Shown here: positions 21,481 through 31,013 of the stretch, in pieces | Layout: each line of letters starts with the position of its first letter | How positions within the stretch are numbered: the stretch's first letter is position 1 | Source of the DNA: Lonsdalea populi | Lineage (GTDB): Bacteria > Pseudomonadota > Gammaproteobacteria > Enterobacterales > Enterobacteriaceae | Direction: 5' to 3' | NCBI RefSeq assembly: GCF_015999465.1 | Contig: NZ_CP065534.1 | Location: 2,790,001 to 2,854,000 of the forward strand | DNA: 64,000 nucleotides | Translations under genes and position numbers: made by a program | The notes under the pieces: generated by a model | The model's input: only the letters and a program-made list of their open reading frames with translations | Told to the model about the DNA's origin: nothing | The model's database searches: none

Positions 21481-22415
21481 GCTTTCTCCTCGTTGGCATG
21501 TTCTCCGTGATGGTTAACCAGACTGACGAATAGCTCTTCCAACCGGTTAGCCTTGTTGCGCATGCTGAATATTTGAATGCCCTGCGCGCTCAGTTGGCTG
21601 AACACGCCGTTCAGCCCCTGATCCCGTTTCACGTCGACCTCCAGCGTCGTCGTATCCACCAGCCGGTGAGAGTAGCCGTCCAGGCGGGGCAAGGCGCTTT
21701 TGGAAGCCAGATCGAAAATGAAGGTTTCCGACTGCAGTTTGGAGAGCAACTGCTTCATCGAAGTGTTCTCCACCAGCAGGCCATTCTGGATGATGCCGAT
21801 ATTGCGGCACAGCATCTCCGCTTCTTCGAGGTAGTGCGTGGTGAGAATAATCGTAGTGCCCTGACCGTTCAGCTCCTTCAGAAAGCCCCACATGGACCGG
21901 CGCAGTTCGATATCCACCCCTGCCGTCGGTTCGTCAAGGATCAGCAATTTGGGTTCGTGCATCAGGGCCCGGGCGATCATTAGACGCCGCTTCATGCCGC
22001 CGGACAGCATACGCGCCCGTTCGTTGCGTTTTCCCCACAGATCGAGCTGATTGAGGTATTTTTCGGCGCGTTGTTGCGCCGTTTTGCGATCGACACCGTA
22101 ATATCCTGCCTGATGCGTCACAATCTGATAGACGGTTTCAAACGGGTTGAAATTGAACTCTTGCGGCACCAGCCCCAGCTGGCGTTTGGCATTGACGATG
22201 TCCTGATCGATGTCGTAACCGAAGACGTTGACTTTGCCTGAGCTCTTGTTCACCAGTGAGCTAATGATGCCGATGGTCGTGGATTTCCCCGCGCCGTTCG
22301 GGCCCAGCAGCGCATAAAAGTCGCCGGCCTCCACCTGTAAATCGATCCCTCGCAGCGCTTTAACTCCTCCTGGATAGGTCTTGCTTAATTTCGCTAATTC
22401 CAGTGCATACGTCAT
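21477..22415 (-). CDS. yadG: ABC transporter ATP-binding protein YadG
   Basis: ATPase partner of YadH. It has 312 residues (308 in E. coli). Walker A is GPNGAGKST, signature LSGGMKRR, Walker B LLILDEPTAGVD, and the switch His is in LTTHYLEEAE. It has the C-terminal extension of the CcmA-type exporters. Divergent from can. Confidence 0.94.
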   Translation of the reverse strand: MTYALELAKLSKTYPGGVKALRGIDLQVEAGDFYALLGPNGAGKSTTIGIISSLVNKSSGKVNVFGYDIDQDIVNAKRQLGLVPQEFNFNPFETVYQIVTHQAGYYGVDRKTAQQRAEKYLNQLDLWGKRNERARMLSGGMKRRLMIARALMHEPKLLILDEPTAGVDIELRRSMWGFLKELNGQGTTIILTTHYLEEAEMLCRNIGIIQNGLLVENTSMKQLLSKLQSETFIFDLASKSALPRLDGYSHRLVDTTTLEVDVKRDQGLNGVFSQLSAQGIQIFSMRNKANRLEELFVSLVNHHGEHANEEKA

Positions 22416-22527
22416 AAGAAAAAGGATGCCTTATTGTCAGTGTGTACGTCAGTTTTCAATGTTAAAACCCCAGTGATTGCTCTATATTAACTCCACTGCC
22501 ATTTGTTGTTACAGGTCATTTACTTTC

Positions 22528-23187
22528 ATGAAAACAATCGAAACGCTCATCGCTAATAACCAGAATTGGTCCGAAAAAATAGTGAAGGAAGATCCGGATT
22601 ATTTTGAACGATTAGCTCAGGCGCAGCGCCCGCGTTTTCTATGGATTGGATGTTCGGACAGTCGGGTTCCCGCGGAGAGCCTGACCAGCCTGGAGCCGGG
22701 AGAGCTCTTTGTTCACCGCAACGTCGCCAACCTGGTGATCCATACCGATTTGAACTGCCTATCGGTCGTGCAGTATGCGGTCGAAGTGTTAGAGGTTGAA
22801 CACATCATCATCTGCGGTCACTATGGCTGCGGCGGCGTGCAGGCGGCGGTGGAAAACCCCGAATTAGGGCTGATTAACAACTGGCTGCTGCACATCCGCG
22901 ACCTGTGGTACAAGCATAGCTCTCTGCTGGGAGAATTGCCCCCCGAAGAGCGCTTCAACAAATTGTGTGAACTCAACGTGGTAGAGCAGGTGTATAACCT
23001 CGGCCACTCCACGATCATGCAGTCCGCCTGGAAACGGGGCCAGAAGGTGATGATCCACGGCTGGGTCTACGGTATTCAGGACGGCCGGCTGAGCGATCTC
23101 GACGTCACCGCCACCAGCCGTGAATCGCTGGAACAGCGCTACCGCCGCACGATGTCCTCCCTGCTGTCGTCTTCCCGAGTAGACTAA
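22528..23187 (+). CDS. can: Beta-class carbonic anhydrase 2
   Basis: Interconverts carbon dioxide and bicarbonate; essential in air in E. coli because it feeds bicarbonate-dependent carboxylases. It has 219 residues. Zinc ligands Cys and Asp are in [10 protein letters not shown], and His and Cys in CGHYGCGG. The ATG at 22528 (MKTIETLI) matches the family; the frame is open upstream to 22477. Confidence 0.97.
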   Translation: MKTIETLIANNQNWSEKIVKEDPDYFERLAQAQRPRFLWIGCSDSRVPAESLTSLEPGELFVHRNVANLVIHTDLNCLSVVQYAVEVLEVEHIIICGHYGCGGVQAAVENPELGLINNWLLHIRDLWYKHSSLLGELPPEERFNKLCELNVVEQVYNLGHSTIMQSAWKRGQKVMIHGWVYGIQDGRLSDLDVTATSRESLEQRYRRTMSSLLSSSRVD

Positions 23188-23194
23188 TCCAAAT

Positions 23195-23236
23195 AAAAAG
23201 CCGCGCTCATCGATCGCCGTTGTCGCGGCTTTTTCA
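23195..23236. terminator. Bidirectional terminator between can and hpt
   Basis: AAAAAGCCGCG pairs with CGCGGCTTTTT across an 18-nt loop, between two convergent genes. Confidence 0.9.
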
Positions 23237-23264
23237 TTCTTTCTATCGGTCAACCGTGCGGAGC

Positions 23265-23795
23265 TTACTCCGGCACAACCTTGCCGATATACGACAGGTG
23301 GCGATAGTGCTGCGCGTAGTCAATGCCGTAACCCACCACGAATTCATCCTCGATGGAGAAGCCGACCCACTCGACGGGCACGTCAACTTCGCGACGCGAC
23401 GGTTTATCCAGCAATGTGCAGATGGCGAGGGACTTCGGTTCGCGCAGTTGCAGGATTTCCCGCACCCGGCTGAGCGTGTTGCCGGAATCGATGATATCTT
23501 CCACGATCAGCACGTCCTTACCGCGGATGTCTTCATCCAGATCCTTGAGAATCTTCACGTCACGCGTAGAGCTCATGCTGTTGCCGTAGCTCGACGCCGT
23601 CATGAAATCAACTTCGTGTGATACTTCCAACGTCCGGCACAGGTCCGACATGAAGATGAACGAGCCTCGCAATAATCCCACTAGCACCATGTCGCTCTGG
23701 CTGTTCTGGTAATGCGCGCTGATTTGGCGACCAAGTTCGGCCACTCGCGCCTTGATGTCCTGTTCGGAGATCATGACGTCGACGGTGTGTTTCAT
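23265..23795 (-). CDS. hpt: Hypoxanthine phosphoribosyltransferase
   Basis: Salvages hypoxanthine (and weakly guanine) to the nucleotide with PRPP. It has 176 residues. The PRPP-binding loop [14 protein letters not shown] and the flexible loop region MTASSYGN are present. Two adjacent ATGs (23798 and 23795) are possible; 23795 gives [10 protein letters not shown], the E. coli-type start. Confidence 0.96.
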   Translation of the reverse strand: MKHTVDVMISEQDIKARVAELGRQISAHYQNSQSDMVLVGLLRGSFIFMSDLCRTLEVSHEVDFMTASSYGNSMSSTRDVKILKDLDEDIRGKDVLIVEDIIDSGNTLSRVREILQLREPKSLAICTLLDKPSRREVDVPVEWVGFSIEDEFVVGYGIDYAQHYRHLSYIGKVVPE

Positions 23796-24128
23796 CATAT
23801 TGAAAACTCATTGAAAGGATGTGTTCTGTATCGCCTCGCAGGCCATACCCCAATGCTGAATACGCGCCTGAGCGCATCAGAAGATATGGCCGCGGAGTAT
23901 AGCAAAAGCCCCCTTCCACTAACAGGCGCTTTCACGTTCGCGTCCGGAAGCAGCCTGCAAAGGTACTGTCTAATCGTAGGGATATCGCTAAAAAACGGCG
24001 TTGCTCGCAACGTTTAAACAAAATAATCAGGATTGTGTTATGCCCGCATTAAAGCTGGGTAAAACAGGTTGCCTCTCGGACGGGGAATGCCCTTATATAG
24101 GGCTATCCCCTACTGAAGAGATGTATTT
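23796..24128. other. Intergenic region upstream of hpt and the small exported-protein pair
   Basis: About 330 bases holding divergent promoters for hpt and the gene at 24129. Two small inverted repeats are visible: CGTTG-CTCG-CAACG near 23998-24012, and an imperfect one at about 24080-24107 (GGGGAATGCCC with GGGCTATCCCC). No gene is seen. Confidence 0.5.
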
Positions 24129-24485
24129 ATGAGAACAGTAACCCAACGTTATGGCGTCGCCGCCACCATCGCCGCTTTTTCTCTTTTCGCTATCCTGCCC
24201 AGCGCCTTTGCGTATCCGGAACAGGGCGCGCCGCAGATTGAAGAACCTGGCCACGGCGGTAACGACCATGACCGTATGCCGCACCAGCCGCCGTTCCACC
24301 CGATGCCGCCGGCGTTGTATCAGGCCTCCCTGCAAACTAACGATCCCGTCGCGGGCGTAAACAAACTGGTTTCCAATGTGCCTGCCGGCAACGGCAAGAC
24401 GTATGAAGTCAGCGTGAGCATACGTGAAGTGCCGCCGGCTCCGCCCGCGCCGCAAAAAGGTGCTGCGGGTAAGGAAGCCCGCTAA
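24129..24485 (+). CDS. Small exported protein of unknown function
   Basis: I do not recognise this 118-residue protein. It has a clean Sec signal peptide: basic start, hydrophobic AATIAAFSLFAILP, and a probable cut after SAFA. The mature part is rich in His, Pro and Gly (GHGGNDHDRMPHQPP), with a more ordered middle (NKLVSNVPAGNGKTYEVSVS) and a Pro/Ala tail. It is probably periplasmic or secreted. It is 39 bases upstream of another exported-protein gene, and the two may be cotranscribed. Confidence 0.7.
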   Translation: MRTVTQRYGVAATIAAFSLFAILPSAFAYPEQGAPQIEEPGHGGNDHDRMPHQPPFHPMPPALYQASLQTNDPVAGVNKLVSNVPAGNGKTYEVSVSIREVPPAPPAPQKGAAGKEAR

Positions 24486-24524
24486 GGTTTGTTTGATCGT
24501 CTCATGGCAACACAGGAATGTCGT

Positions 24525-24740
24525 ATGAAAAGAGTAGCGACGGCTTTCGCCATGCTGAGCCTCATACCAGCGGCCTTTGCCGCGCCTGGCGGCCCGGATA
24601 GGTGGCATGGTCACGATCATGGCCCGGGCCCCGGTCCCGGCTTTCACTACGACTATCTGCCGCCTGGAGTCGAAACCGTGCTGATAGCCGGACTGACCTA
24701 CTACGTACTGAACGGAATATTTTATCGTCCGGATCAGTAG
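24525..24740 (+). pseudogene. Exported DUF6515-like protein gene, cut by the group II intron
   Basis: Starts MKRVATAFAMLSLIPAAFAA, a signal peptide with a likely cut after AFA, then a His/Gly-rich segment and LPPGVETVLIAGLTYYVLNG, like the core of DUF6515-type proteins, which usually continue with further Tyr/Val-rich sequence. The only stop (24738-24740) lies inside the intron's 3' end, so the original gene ran on and is truncated. The continuation is not at the intron's other side, where ssb is found. The family name is tentative; the truncation follows from the intron boundary. Confidence 0.65.
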
Positions 24741-24782
24741 AGTAGGCCTCTGGTTTGAAGTCATCTCCCCAGCGGCCCCTCG

Positions 24783-24821
24783 TCAAACCGTGCGTGCGGT
24801 TTTCCCGCACACGGCTTTCCG
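24783..24821 (-). ncRNA. Group II intron domain V
   Basis: Minus strand reads GAAAGCCGTGTGCGGGAAAA and then the complementary arm CCGCACGCACGGTTTGACG. It has the catalytic AGC triad and a GAAA-type loop, the hallmark of domain V, 20 bases after the ORF stop. Confidence 0.88.
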
Positions 24822-24841
24822 ACTGTCTTCTTCCTGCCACA

Positions 24842-26179
24842 TTACGGCGTCACAGGGCGTGCATACCGACTGATTTCATCCCCGGTTATCGACAGGCTGT
24901 ATAATTTGAACAGCCCTTGATATTCGTAGAACCAGTTTGGCGGATGGTCCCTCCATCCTTTAGCCCGCTTCTTGTGTTTCTTCCTTAACATGATGCAAAG
25001 TGCCCATGTCGTGTAGTTTGCAATGCTCCGGAAGTGCATCCGGGAGTTACACATCCTGAAGTAGTTTCCCCAACCTCTGAGGATTGGGTTTATCTTCATT
25101 CTGATTAACACCGGCAGATCCCAGTGCTGACCTTTCTGTGTGACTTCGCGGATCTTGCGCTTTACGGTTTTCATTGATTTCGGTGAGGGGTAATAGTAGG
25201 TCTTCAGCTTTCCGTCCTTTTTGGACGGCTGCACTGCGAACCTGTGACCGAGAAATTCAAACGGCGATTTAGTCGCGTTAACGACTTTTGTCTTATCTGC
25301 GTTAAGTGTTAACCCAAGCCGACCCAATATCCTCCGGGCCTGCTCCAGATAAAACTTCGGTTGTTTTCTGCACAAAATGACAAAGTCATCGGCATAACGC
25401 ACTAAATGAGCGTCATGCCATCGTTGGTTGAATCCCTGCTTTTCCCAGGCATGGTCAAGCCAGTGGAGGTACAGATTAGCCAGTAGTGGCGATATGACGC
25501 CTCCTTGCGGAGTCCCCGTATCGCTGCTCTTCTGACGAACGTCACCCATAACTCCAGCTTTCAGCCACATTTCAATCAGCTTCATGACCGGGCGGTCAAT
25601 GACTCTGGTCCTCACCGACAACAGCAGTTTGTCGTGGGGAATGGTGTCGAAGTATGACTTCAAGTCGGCATCCACCACCCAATGACATTTAAAGTTCAGC
25701 CATTTATAGATTTCTCTTAGCGCCTGCTGCGCACTTCTGCGTGGCCGGAAGCCATATGAGAAGTCCTTGAAACTCGCTTCGAACAGCGGTTCTATGACGA
25801 TCTTTACTGCTGCCTGTACTACACGATCTGCTATAACAGGTATGCCAAGCGGCCTTTCCTTTCCATCCGACTTCGGGATATAAACCCTCCGTACAGGCTG
25901 TGGAACATACCGTTTCGCAACAAGTTTCTTCTGGATATCCCGCAGGAAATTACCAACACCGATCTCTTTCTCAACCTGTTCGATCGAGAGCCGGTCGATA
26001 CCCGGCGCACCTTTGTTAGCTCTGACCTGAGTCCATGCCATGCCTAAAACCTGGTTACTGCATACCTTGTCATACAGAACACCAAACTTACGTTTCGGAT
26101 CCGCCTTGGCGGCCAGGTATAGCTTGCGTTGCAGTACTCGTACCTTTTCAAATGCCGTGTTTTGAGCTTTCGCAATCAC
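24842..26179 (-). CDS. ltrA: Group II intron reverse transcriptase/maturase
   Basis: Helps the intron splice and copies it into DNA. It has 445 residues: an N-terminal RT-0/RT region (YVPQPVRRVYIPK, RPLGIP), palm motif YADDFVIL near residue 265, thumb, and maturase X domain ending in LRGWGNYFR. No HNH endonuclease domain is visible at the C-terminus, so it belongs to the endonuclease-lacking type. The frame looks intact. Confidence 0.93.
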   Translation of the reverse strand: MIAKAQNTAFEKVRVLQRKLYLAAKADPKRKFGVLYDKVCSNQVLGMAWTQVRANKGAPGIDRLSIEQVEKEIGVGNFLRDIQKKLVAKRYVPQPVRRVYIPKSDGKERPLGIPVIADRVVQAAVKIVIEPLFEASFKDFSYGFRPRRSAQQALREIYKWLNFKCHWVVDADLKSYFDTIPHDKLLLSVRTRVIDRPVMKLIEMWLKAGVMGDVRQKSSDTGTPQGGVISPLLANLYLHWLDHAWEKQGFNQRWHDAHLVRYADDFVILCRKQPKFYLEQARRILGRLGLTLNADKTKVVNATKSPFEFLGHRFAVQPSKKDGKLKTYYYPSPKSMKTVKRKIREVTQKGQHWDLPVLIRMKINPILRGWGNYFRMCNSRMHFRSIANYTTWALCIMLRKKHKKRAKGWRDHPPNWFYEYQGLFKLYSLSITGDEISRYARPVTP

Positions 26180-26733
26180 GTAGTACCTCCTGCATCACCA
26201 AGCCTGACAGAAGCAGAGGCCCTTCCTTTCGGCTGAGTTTTGTTGTCTCAACCATCATCAGTACTATGGCCTCCTCCGACTCCTCTATCCCGCGTCTTTC
26301 CGGATTTCGGTGGACGCCTTATACCTTCAATTACACGGTGGGTTAAACCGCGACGGGTAGAGGTCTCGACTGTTCCGCTCGACACTTTCTACACATCCCA
26401 TCTCCAATACCCCGGGTCCCTCATCCGGCTTCACGTGGTTAATTAATCCACCGGACTGCACTGGCCTTCGCCCCCATTCCAGAGGCTCGGCAAGACCACC
26501 CTACACCATACTCTTCCAGCATTACCGTATGGCTGACATTTACGAGGCGGATTTGAGTTCACTGTCAGTTACGGGCTGTGTATTTGCGCGCGCCCACTGT
26601 CTGGATCGGGGGCCACGTTTATCCGACGTTGTTCCCGCGTTTCAGTCACCATCCACACGTACGCCATAGCTACACGGTCAAATTAACCAACTACCGTGGC
26701 AGGACTCTCACCTGCAAGTAATCGAGCAGCTTT

Positions 26734-27240
26734 TCAGTCCACTCGAAACGGAATATCATCGTCAAAATCCATCGGAGGCTCATTCCCTCCTGATTGGGAT
26801 TGAGGCTGTTGAGGCGCAGAACCACTGTGCGTTGGCTGCTGGGGCTGTCCCCATCCTCCCTGAGCACGTTGACCAGAATTTGCAGACTGGGAACGACCGC
26901 CCAACATTTGCATCGTTCCCCCCATACTGACCACGACTTCGGTTGAATAGCGGTCCTGGCCACTCTGATCCTGCCATTTACGGGTCTGGAGCTGGCCTTA
27001 GATATAGACCTGTGAGCCTTTACGCAGGTACTCACCGGCAATGTCAGCCAGTTTGCCGAACAGCACAACACGGTGCCATTCCGTTTTTTCCTTCTGCTCA
27101 CCGGATTGTTTATCACGCCAGGTTTCGGAAGTGGCCAGCGACAATGTCGCTACGGCACCACCGGCTGGCAGGTAACGGATTTCAGGATCCTGACCAAGAA
27201 AACCGACAAGTATGACTTTATTTACGCCGCGAGACGCCAT
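26734..27240 (-). pseudogene. ssb: ICE single-stranded DNA-binding protein, interrupted by a stop codon
   Basis: Residues 1-80 read [20 protein letters not shown] through GSQVYI, an OB-fold SSB. A TAA at 26998-27000 then stands where SSBs have Glu (VYIEGQL). The same frame continues with [20 protein letters not shown], a Gln/Gly-rich linker and the acidic tip MDFDDDIPF, which binds partner proteins. One base change (GAA to TAA) explains it. After the tip the sequence passes into the group II intron. As read, the gene is broken; a sequencing error cannot be excluded. It is a normal member of the ICE backbone near topB. Confidence 0.85.
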
Positions 27241-27308
27241 AATCGAATCCTCATAGGGAATAAGAAAGGGAAAAACGCCCCGAGAAACGCGGGGCGTAGA
27301 GGGCGTTA

Positions 27309-27773
27309 TCAGAAGGAGTTTTCTGCGTATTGTTGCTGAGCAGAACCTTGCTGAGGCGGCGTGGAGTCAGATTTCTCAGCCTGATAAACCTTCTCCTGGC
27401 CGATTTTGATCCAATCGACCTTGATCAGGCGGGCTTTCAGACTGACACGCTGTTCACCGGCATGTTCACCGCTGTTGAGCGTAAAAATGTCCGTTTTCAG
27501 GTTGCTGAGCACAAACCCAATCAGGACTTTTTTGTCTTCATCAACCGACTTTTGACAACGATTAATCAGGCTGCTGGCTTCTTTACCGGCGACCGTGACA
27601 TCGAAACGCGTATAACTGGCGTTATCGGTAGGACCAGAAAGTCCGTTGATGACACAGTTGATAAAGGTACCGTTAGGGCCATTGACCTGGCGAACATTGC
27701 TGAGATACCCCATCCCTTTAATGGTCAGGTTGAAATATTCAGTTTTGTTGGACGTGTTTTGCGCTTGAGACAT
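27309..27773 (-). CDS. ICE-encoded DUF3577 family protein
   Basis: Conserved protein of SPI-7/PAPI-1-type ICEs, usually between topB and ssb; function unknown. It has 154 residues from the ATG at 27773 ([10 protein letters not shown]), with GGAGAAAAC as ribosome site; the frame extends upstream to 27872 without support. The body ([40 protein letters not shown]) looks like an OB-type beta protein, and the tail is Gln/Ser-rich, as in SSBs. It may be a single-strand binding accessory; that is inference. Confidence 0.75.
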   Translation of the reverse strand: MSQAQNTSNKTEYFNLTIKGMGYLSNVRQVNGPNGTFINCVINGLSGPTDNASYTRFDVTVAGKEASSLINRCQKSVDEDKKVLIGFVLSNLKTDIFTLNSGEHAGEQRVSLKARLIKVDWIKIGQEKVYQAEKSDSTPPQQGSAQQQYAENSF

Positions 27774-28398
27774 GATGTTTTCTCCATGGAGTGTAGATTC
27801 GGTGACGGAGAAAGACACCTTCCCCGACGGGAAAAGTGTTTCCCGTCGGGAGTCTGCAAAGTCGTACGTCAATGCAGACAGTCTGGATTGTGAAATGGAC
27901 CTTCATCACTGTTGAGCGATCCCCGTTCTCAAAGGTTAAACGGAGTTACCACCACAAGGGCATCCTCTTTCAGGCTACAAGGATATTCGCGATCACCCGA
28001 AGGCGCTTCTCACAGAGTGCGGAAGCATTGGCTGGTTGTCCGAAGACAACAAGTAAGCCTGTTCATTTTTAATGCAAGTTATGTGAGTGTCAACGTTAAT
28101 AATAAGTTTTGCGGGCGATAAAAATAAAAACGGCGTTGATCCGAAAATCAACGCCCTGGGGTCGGTACCTTAACCTTTCATATAATCAAACAGACTCCGG
28201 GGAGGAACCTGGTGTCCCGGCGCGTTTTTCACGGAGTCGCATGCGCCTTGTCAACCAACCTGAGTGTGGAGGCCGCTGACCGGACTGAAGTAGAAAAAAA
28301 CCATGGAAGAATTTTCCTACCACCGCAGTCACGGGGTACCCTGCATCAAAGCCAGTTCACCTTAGCAAAAGTTTCCACCATATACATCAGGCAATCTC
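27774..28398. other. Non-coding gap between DUF3577 gene and topB
   Basis: About 620 bases without a credible gene. It contains the topB terminator at 28117-28155 and a small hairpin GTTGTC-CGAA-GACAAC at 28035-28050 that recurs in the second island (48558-48573). It probably also holds the promoter for the DUF3577-ssb unit. Confidence 0.6.
28117..28155 (-). terminator. Rho-independent terminator after topB
   Basis: Minus strand GGCGTTGAT and ATCAACGCC form a perfect 9-bp stem with a 6-nt loop, followed by GTTTTTATTTTTATC. It lies about 245 bases past the topB stop and closes the upstream ICE transcript. Confidence 0.88.
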
Positions 28399-30432
28399 TT
28401 ACTCCGATGCGGTTGCTTTATTTTTAGCCGCTGTTTTCCCTTTATATCGCTTACCGTTACGGTTGGTTTTCGTCCCAATATTGACAATACCCTGGCAGGT
28501 CGGGTAATTGATACATCCCCAAAAAGCGCCACTGCCTTTCTTGCCCGCACGCCGGCGCATCGCTCCGCCACATACAGGGCAAGGAGGAGACGGCGGCGCA
28601 GTGAACTTCACCGCCTGCGTTTTACCTTTCTCGATCAGATGCCCCGTCCACTGTGCCTGCCGCGACATAAACGTTTCCAGCGTCATCTGTCCCTGGGCAA
28701 TCTCATCCAGCGCCTGCTCCCATAGCGCCGTCATACCCGGGTTTGTCAGCGCTGTCGGCAGGGCATCAATCAACTCGCCGGCAATCGGTGTGGAGAACAA
28801 GAATTTTCCCTTTTTCTCCAGGTATCCCCGCTTGAATAGCGTTTCCAGGATAGCGGCTCGCGTCGCTTCAGTCCCCAATCCGGCATTCTCTTTCAAAATT
28901 TTCTTAAGTTGAGGATCGCTGACGAATGCAGCCGCATTTTTCATCGCCGCAATCAACGTCCCATCAGTGAAGTGCGCCGGCGGCTTTGTTTGCAGGGTTT
29001 TAAGCTCAGCGCCGGCTACGGCACAGGGCTGTCCTTTGACAAGAGCCGGCAGCTTGGTTTGATCGCCGTCTTCCTCTTCCTGCTCACTGCCTTCATGCTG
29101 AAACAACGCTTTCCAGCCAGCTACGATCTCAACCTTGCCGCGAGTACGAAACAGTTGGCCGCCAATATTGAAGGTTGCTTCAGTTACATCGACCTCATGG
29201 AGCGGCAGGAACTGCGCCAGGTAATGCTGTCGTATCAGTTGGTAGACCCTGAGTTCATCCGCAGACAACTTACTCAGGTCGAACGGCTGTTTTGTAGGAA
29301 TAATACCGTGGTGAGCGGTGATTTTCTTATCGTTCCAGATCCGTGAAACGAAACCTGTATCGAGTTTAGCCACTGTCGCGCTCAGTGTGGGATCCGTTCG
29401 CATAATGGCATCGAAGACCTGTGGGATTTCTTCACGCATTGACGTCGGCAGATAACCGCAATCGGTGCGGGGATAGGTTGTCGCTTTGTGGGTTTCATAC
29501 AACGATTGAGCAATGCTCAATACCTGGTTTGCGCTCATTCCCCATTGGCGAGAGCAGGCCTGTTGCAGTGTACCCAGATCAAAAGCCAAAGGAGCTGACG
29601 CTTTCTTACGCTCCGTCCCCACATCAAGAACCAGGGCGCTACCCGTTTGCTGGCAAAGTTGCACCACGGCCTGCGCCACATTTTGCTGAATACAGCGTTT
29701 CTCCTCGTCACAATAGTTGGTGGCGGGCACCCAGTTGGCAGGGAAATTGATCCCATCCTTCTGCAACGTAGCCTGTACCTGCCAGTGCGGTTTTGACACA
29801 AAATTGGCAATTTCACGGTCACGGTTCACGACCAGCGCCAACGCGGGCGTCTGCACCCGGCCGATCGACAAGACCTCGCCATACCCTTGTTCCCGGGCTT
29901 TCAGGGTATAAAGCCGGGTCAGGTTCATTCCCGTCATCCAGTCAGCCCGCGCTCGCGCCATGCCGGCATGGTAAAGCGCCGCAGTCTTTTCACCAGGCAG
30001 CTTATTCGCCAGTGCCTGGCGAATACTCGCCTCATCCAGCGCGGATAACCAGAGCCGCTGTACGACCCCCGTAAAGTGACAATACTCCAGCAGCTCGCGG
30101 GCGATGACCTCGCCTTCCCGATCGGCATCAGTGGCGATGACTACGGAATCCACTTGCTTCAGAAGTGACCTGACAACGGCAAACTGATCCGCCGTATCTT
30201 TTTTAACGGTCATTTTCCACTGCGTCGGCACGATGGGCAGTACGGACTCGCGCCATGGGTTGCCGTACTGTTCACCGTAGGTCTCAGGTTGAGCCTGCTC
30301 TAATAGATGCCCTACAGCCCAGGTAACAATGACTCCGGGCCCGGCAAAATAACCCTGCTTACGTTGGGTCGCCCCAAGGATGGCGCCAATATCTTTACCC
30401 TGGGACGGTTTCTCACAGAGATAGAGTTGCAT
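28399..30432 (-). CDS. topB: ICE DNA topoisomerase III
   Basis: Type IA topoisomerase that decatenates DNA, typical of this ICE family and possibly used in replication of the excised circle. It has 677 residues: Toprim domain with DADREGE near residue 105, the core domains, the active-site Tyr in TTYPRTDCGYLP, and a C-terminal four-Cys zinc finger (CPVCGGAMRR with CINYPTC), then a basic tail. A GGAGG site precedes the ATG, 14 bases after the lipoprotein gene. Confidence 0.95.
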   Translation of the reverse strand: MQLYLCEKPSQGKDIGAILGATQRKQGYFAGPGVIVTWAVGHLLEQAQPETYGEQYGNPWRESVLPIVPTQWKMTVKKDTADQFAVVRSLLKQVDSVVIATDADREGEVIARELLEYCHFTGVVQRLWLSALDEASIRQALANKLPGEKTAALYHAGMARARADWMTGMNLTRLYTLKAREQGYGEVLSIGRVQTPALALVVNRDREIANFVSKPHWQVQATLQKDGINFPANWVPATNYCDEEKRCIQQNVAQAVVQLCQQTGSALVLDVGTERKKASAPLAFDLGTLQQACSRQWGMSANQVLSIAQSLYETHKATTYPRTDCGYLPTSMREEIPQVFDAIMRTDPTLSATVAKLDTGFVSRIWNDKKITAHHGIIPTKQPFDLSKLSADELRVYQLIRQHYLAQFLPLHEVDVTEATFNIGGQLFRTRGKVEIVAGWKALFQHEGSEQEEEDGDQTKLPALVKGQPCAVAGAELKTLQTKPPAHFTDGTLIAAMKNAAAFVSDPQLKKILKENAGLGTEATRAAILETLFKRGYLEKKGKFLFSTPIAGELIDALPTALTNPGMTALWEQALDEIAQGQMTLETFMSRQAQWTGHLIEKGKTQAVKFTAPPSPPCPVCGGAMRRRAGKKGSGAFWGCINYPTCQGIVNIGTKTNRNGKRYKGKTAAKNKATASE

Positions 30433-30446
30433 CTGATCGCCTCCAG

Positions 30447-31013
30447 TCAGCTCACCTGACCGTTAGCAACCTGCTGCAGCTGCTTCATTAAACGCCCCAA
30501 ATACGCATCGGTCAGATGCGAACTATCAGGGGAACTGTAAGTCACCTTCAAACGACTGCCGGCACCGGATTTCTCAATTTCCAGCACCAGGCGATCGCTT
30601 CCTTTCCATTCTTGCCCCATTTTATAGTAGCTGCCCTTTACCGCTGACCATACGGAGTGGGCTTCATCAACAGAGCCGGCACTCCAGTCACCGTACTGAT
30701 CACGTTTACGCAAACTTTCCAACTCATCTGCCGAAATAAACTGATAATGACTTTTGAGGCGGGCCGCGGCGGTATCAACATCCACGGGAAGGGTATAAAC
30801 ATGAAGCACATTTTGACGCGGGCCGGTGTTTCCGGCTTTGGTCATCCAGGGCATACCATCGTCATTAGCGCTATTGGTACTGCCGCCAGCCAGCGAATGG
30901 GCGGCATCACTGATTTTTTGATTCCACGCAGCGAGGTCGCTACCGGCGCAACCGCTTAAAATCAGCGCCGTGCAGAATAGAGCAGGCATTAACGCTTTCT
31001 TGTAAGGGCTCAT
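30447..31013 (-). CDS. ICE lipoprotein of unknown function
   Basis: It has 188 residues with a lipoprotein signal: basic start, hydrophobic ALFCTALI and a lipobox LSGC at about residues 19-22. The mature part has a mixed alpha/beta look (VLHVYTLPVDVDTAAARLK, RLVLEIEKSGAGSRLKVTY). Homologues sit beside topB in SPI-7-type elements. Membrane-anchored, role unknown. It overlaps the gene upstream by four bases and topB follows 14 bases later, so it is part of the ICE operon. Confidence 0.75.
   Translation of the reverse strand: MSPYKKALMPALFCTALILSGCAGSDLAAWNQKISDAAHSLAGGSTNSANDDGMPWMTKAGNTGPRQNVLHVYTLPVDVDTAAARLKSHYQFISADELESLRKRDQYGDWSAGSVDEAHSVWSAVKGSYYKMGQEWKGSDRLVLEIEKSGAGSRLKVTYSSPDSSHLTDAYLGRLMKQLQQVANGQVS

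Larger units (their letters stand above)
24737..26742 (-). mobile_element. Group II intron with reverse transcriptase/maturase
   Basis: A retroelement of about 2.0 kb on the minus strand. At its 3' side, domain V and VI structures precede an end in CTACTCTAC (24737). The ORF sits at 24842-26179. About 560 bases of structured, non-coding RNA precede it. The 5' boundary is less certain: I place it at GTGGACTG (26742), although the bacterial consensus is GUGYG. The two exons do not match: ssb on the 5' side and the exported-protein gene at 24525 (antisense) on the 3' side. This points to rearrangement across the intron. Confidence 0.85.

Noticed and set aside
24842..26179. Retron or defence reverse transcriptase
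   Set aside because: The RT has a maturase X domain and lies in an RNA with domain V/VI structure at the 3' side, so it is a group II intron enzyme.
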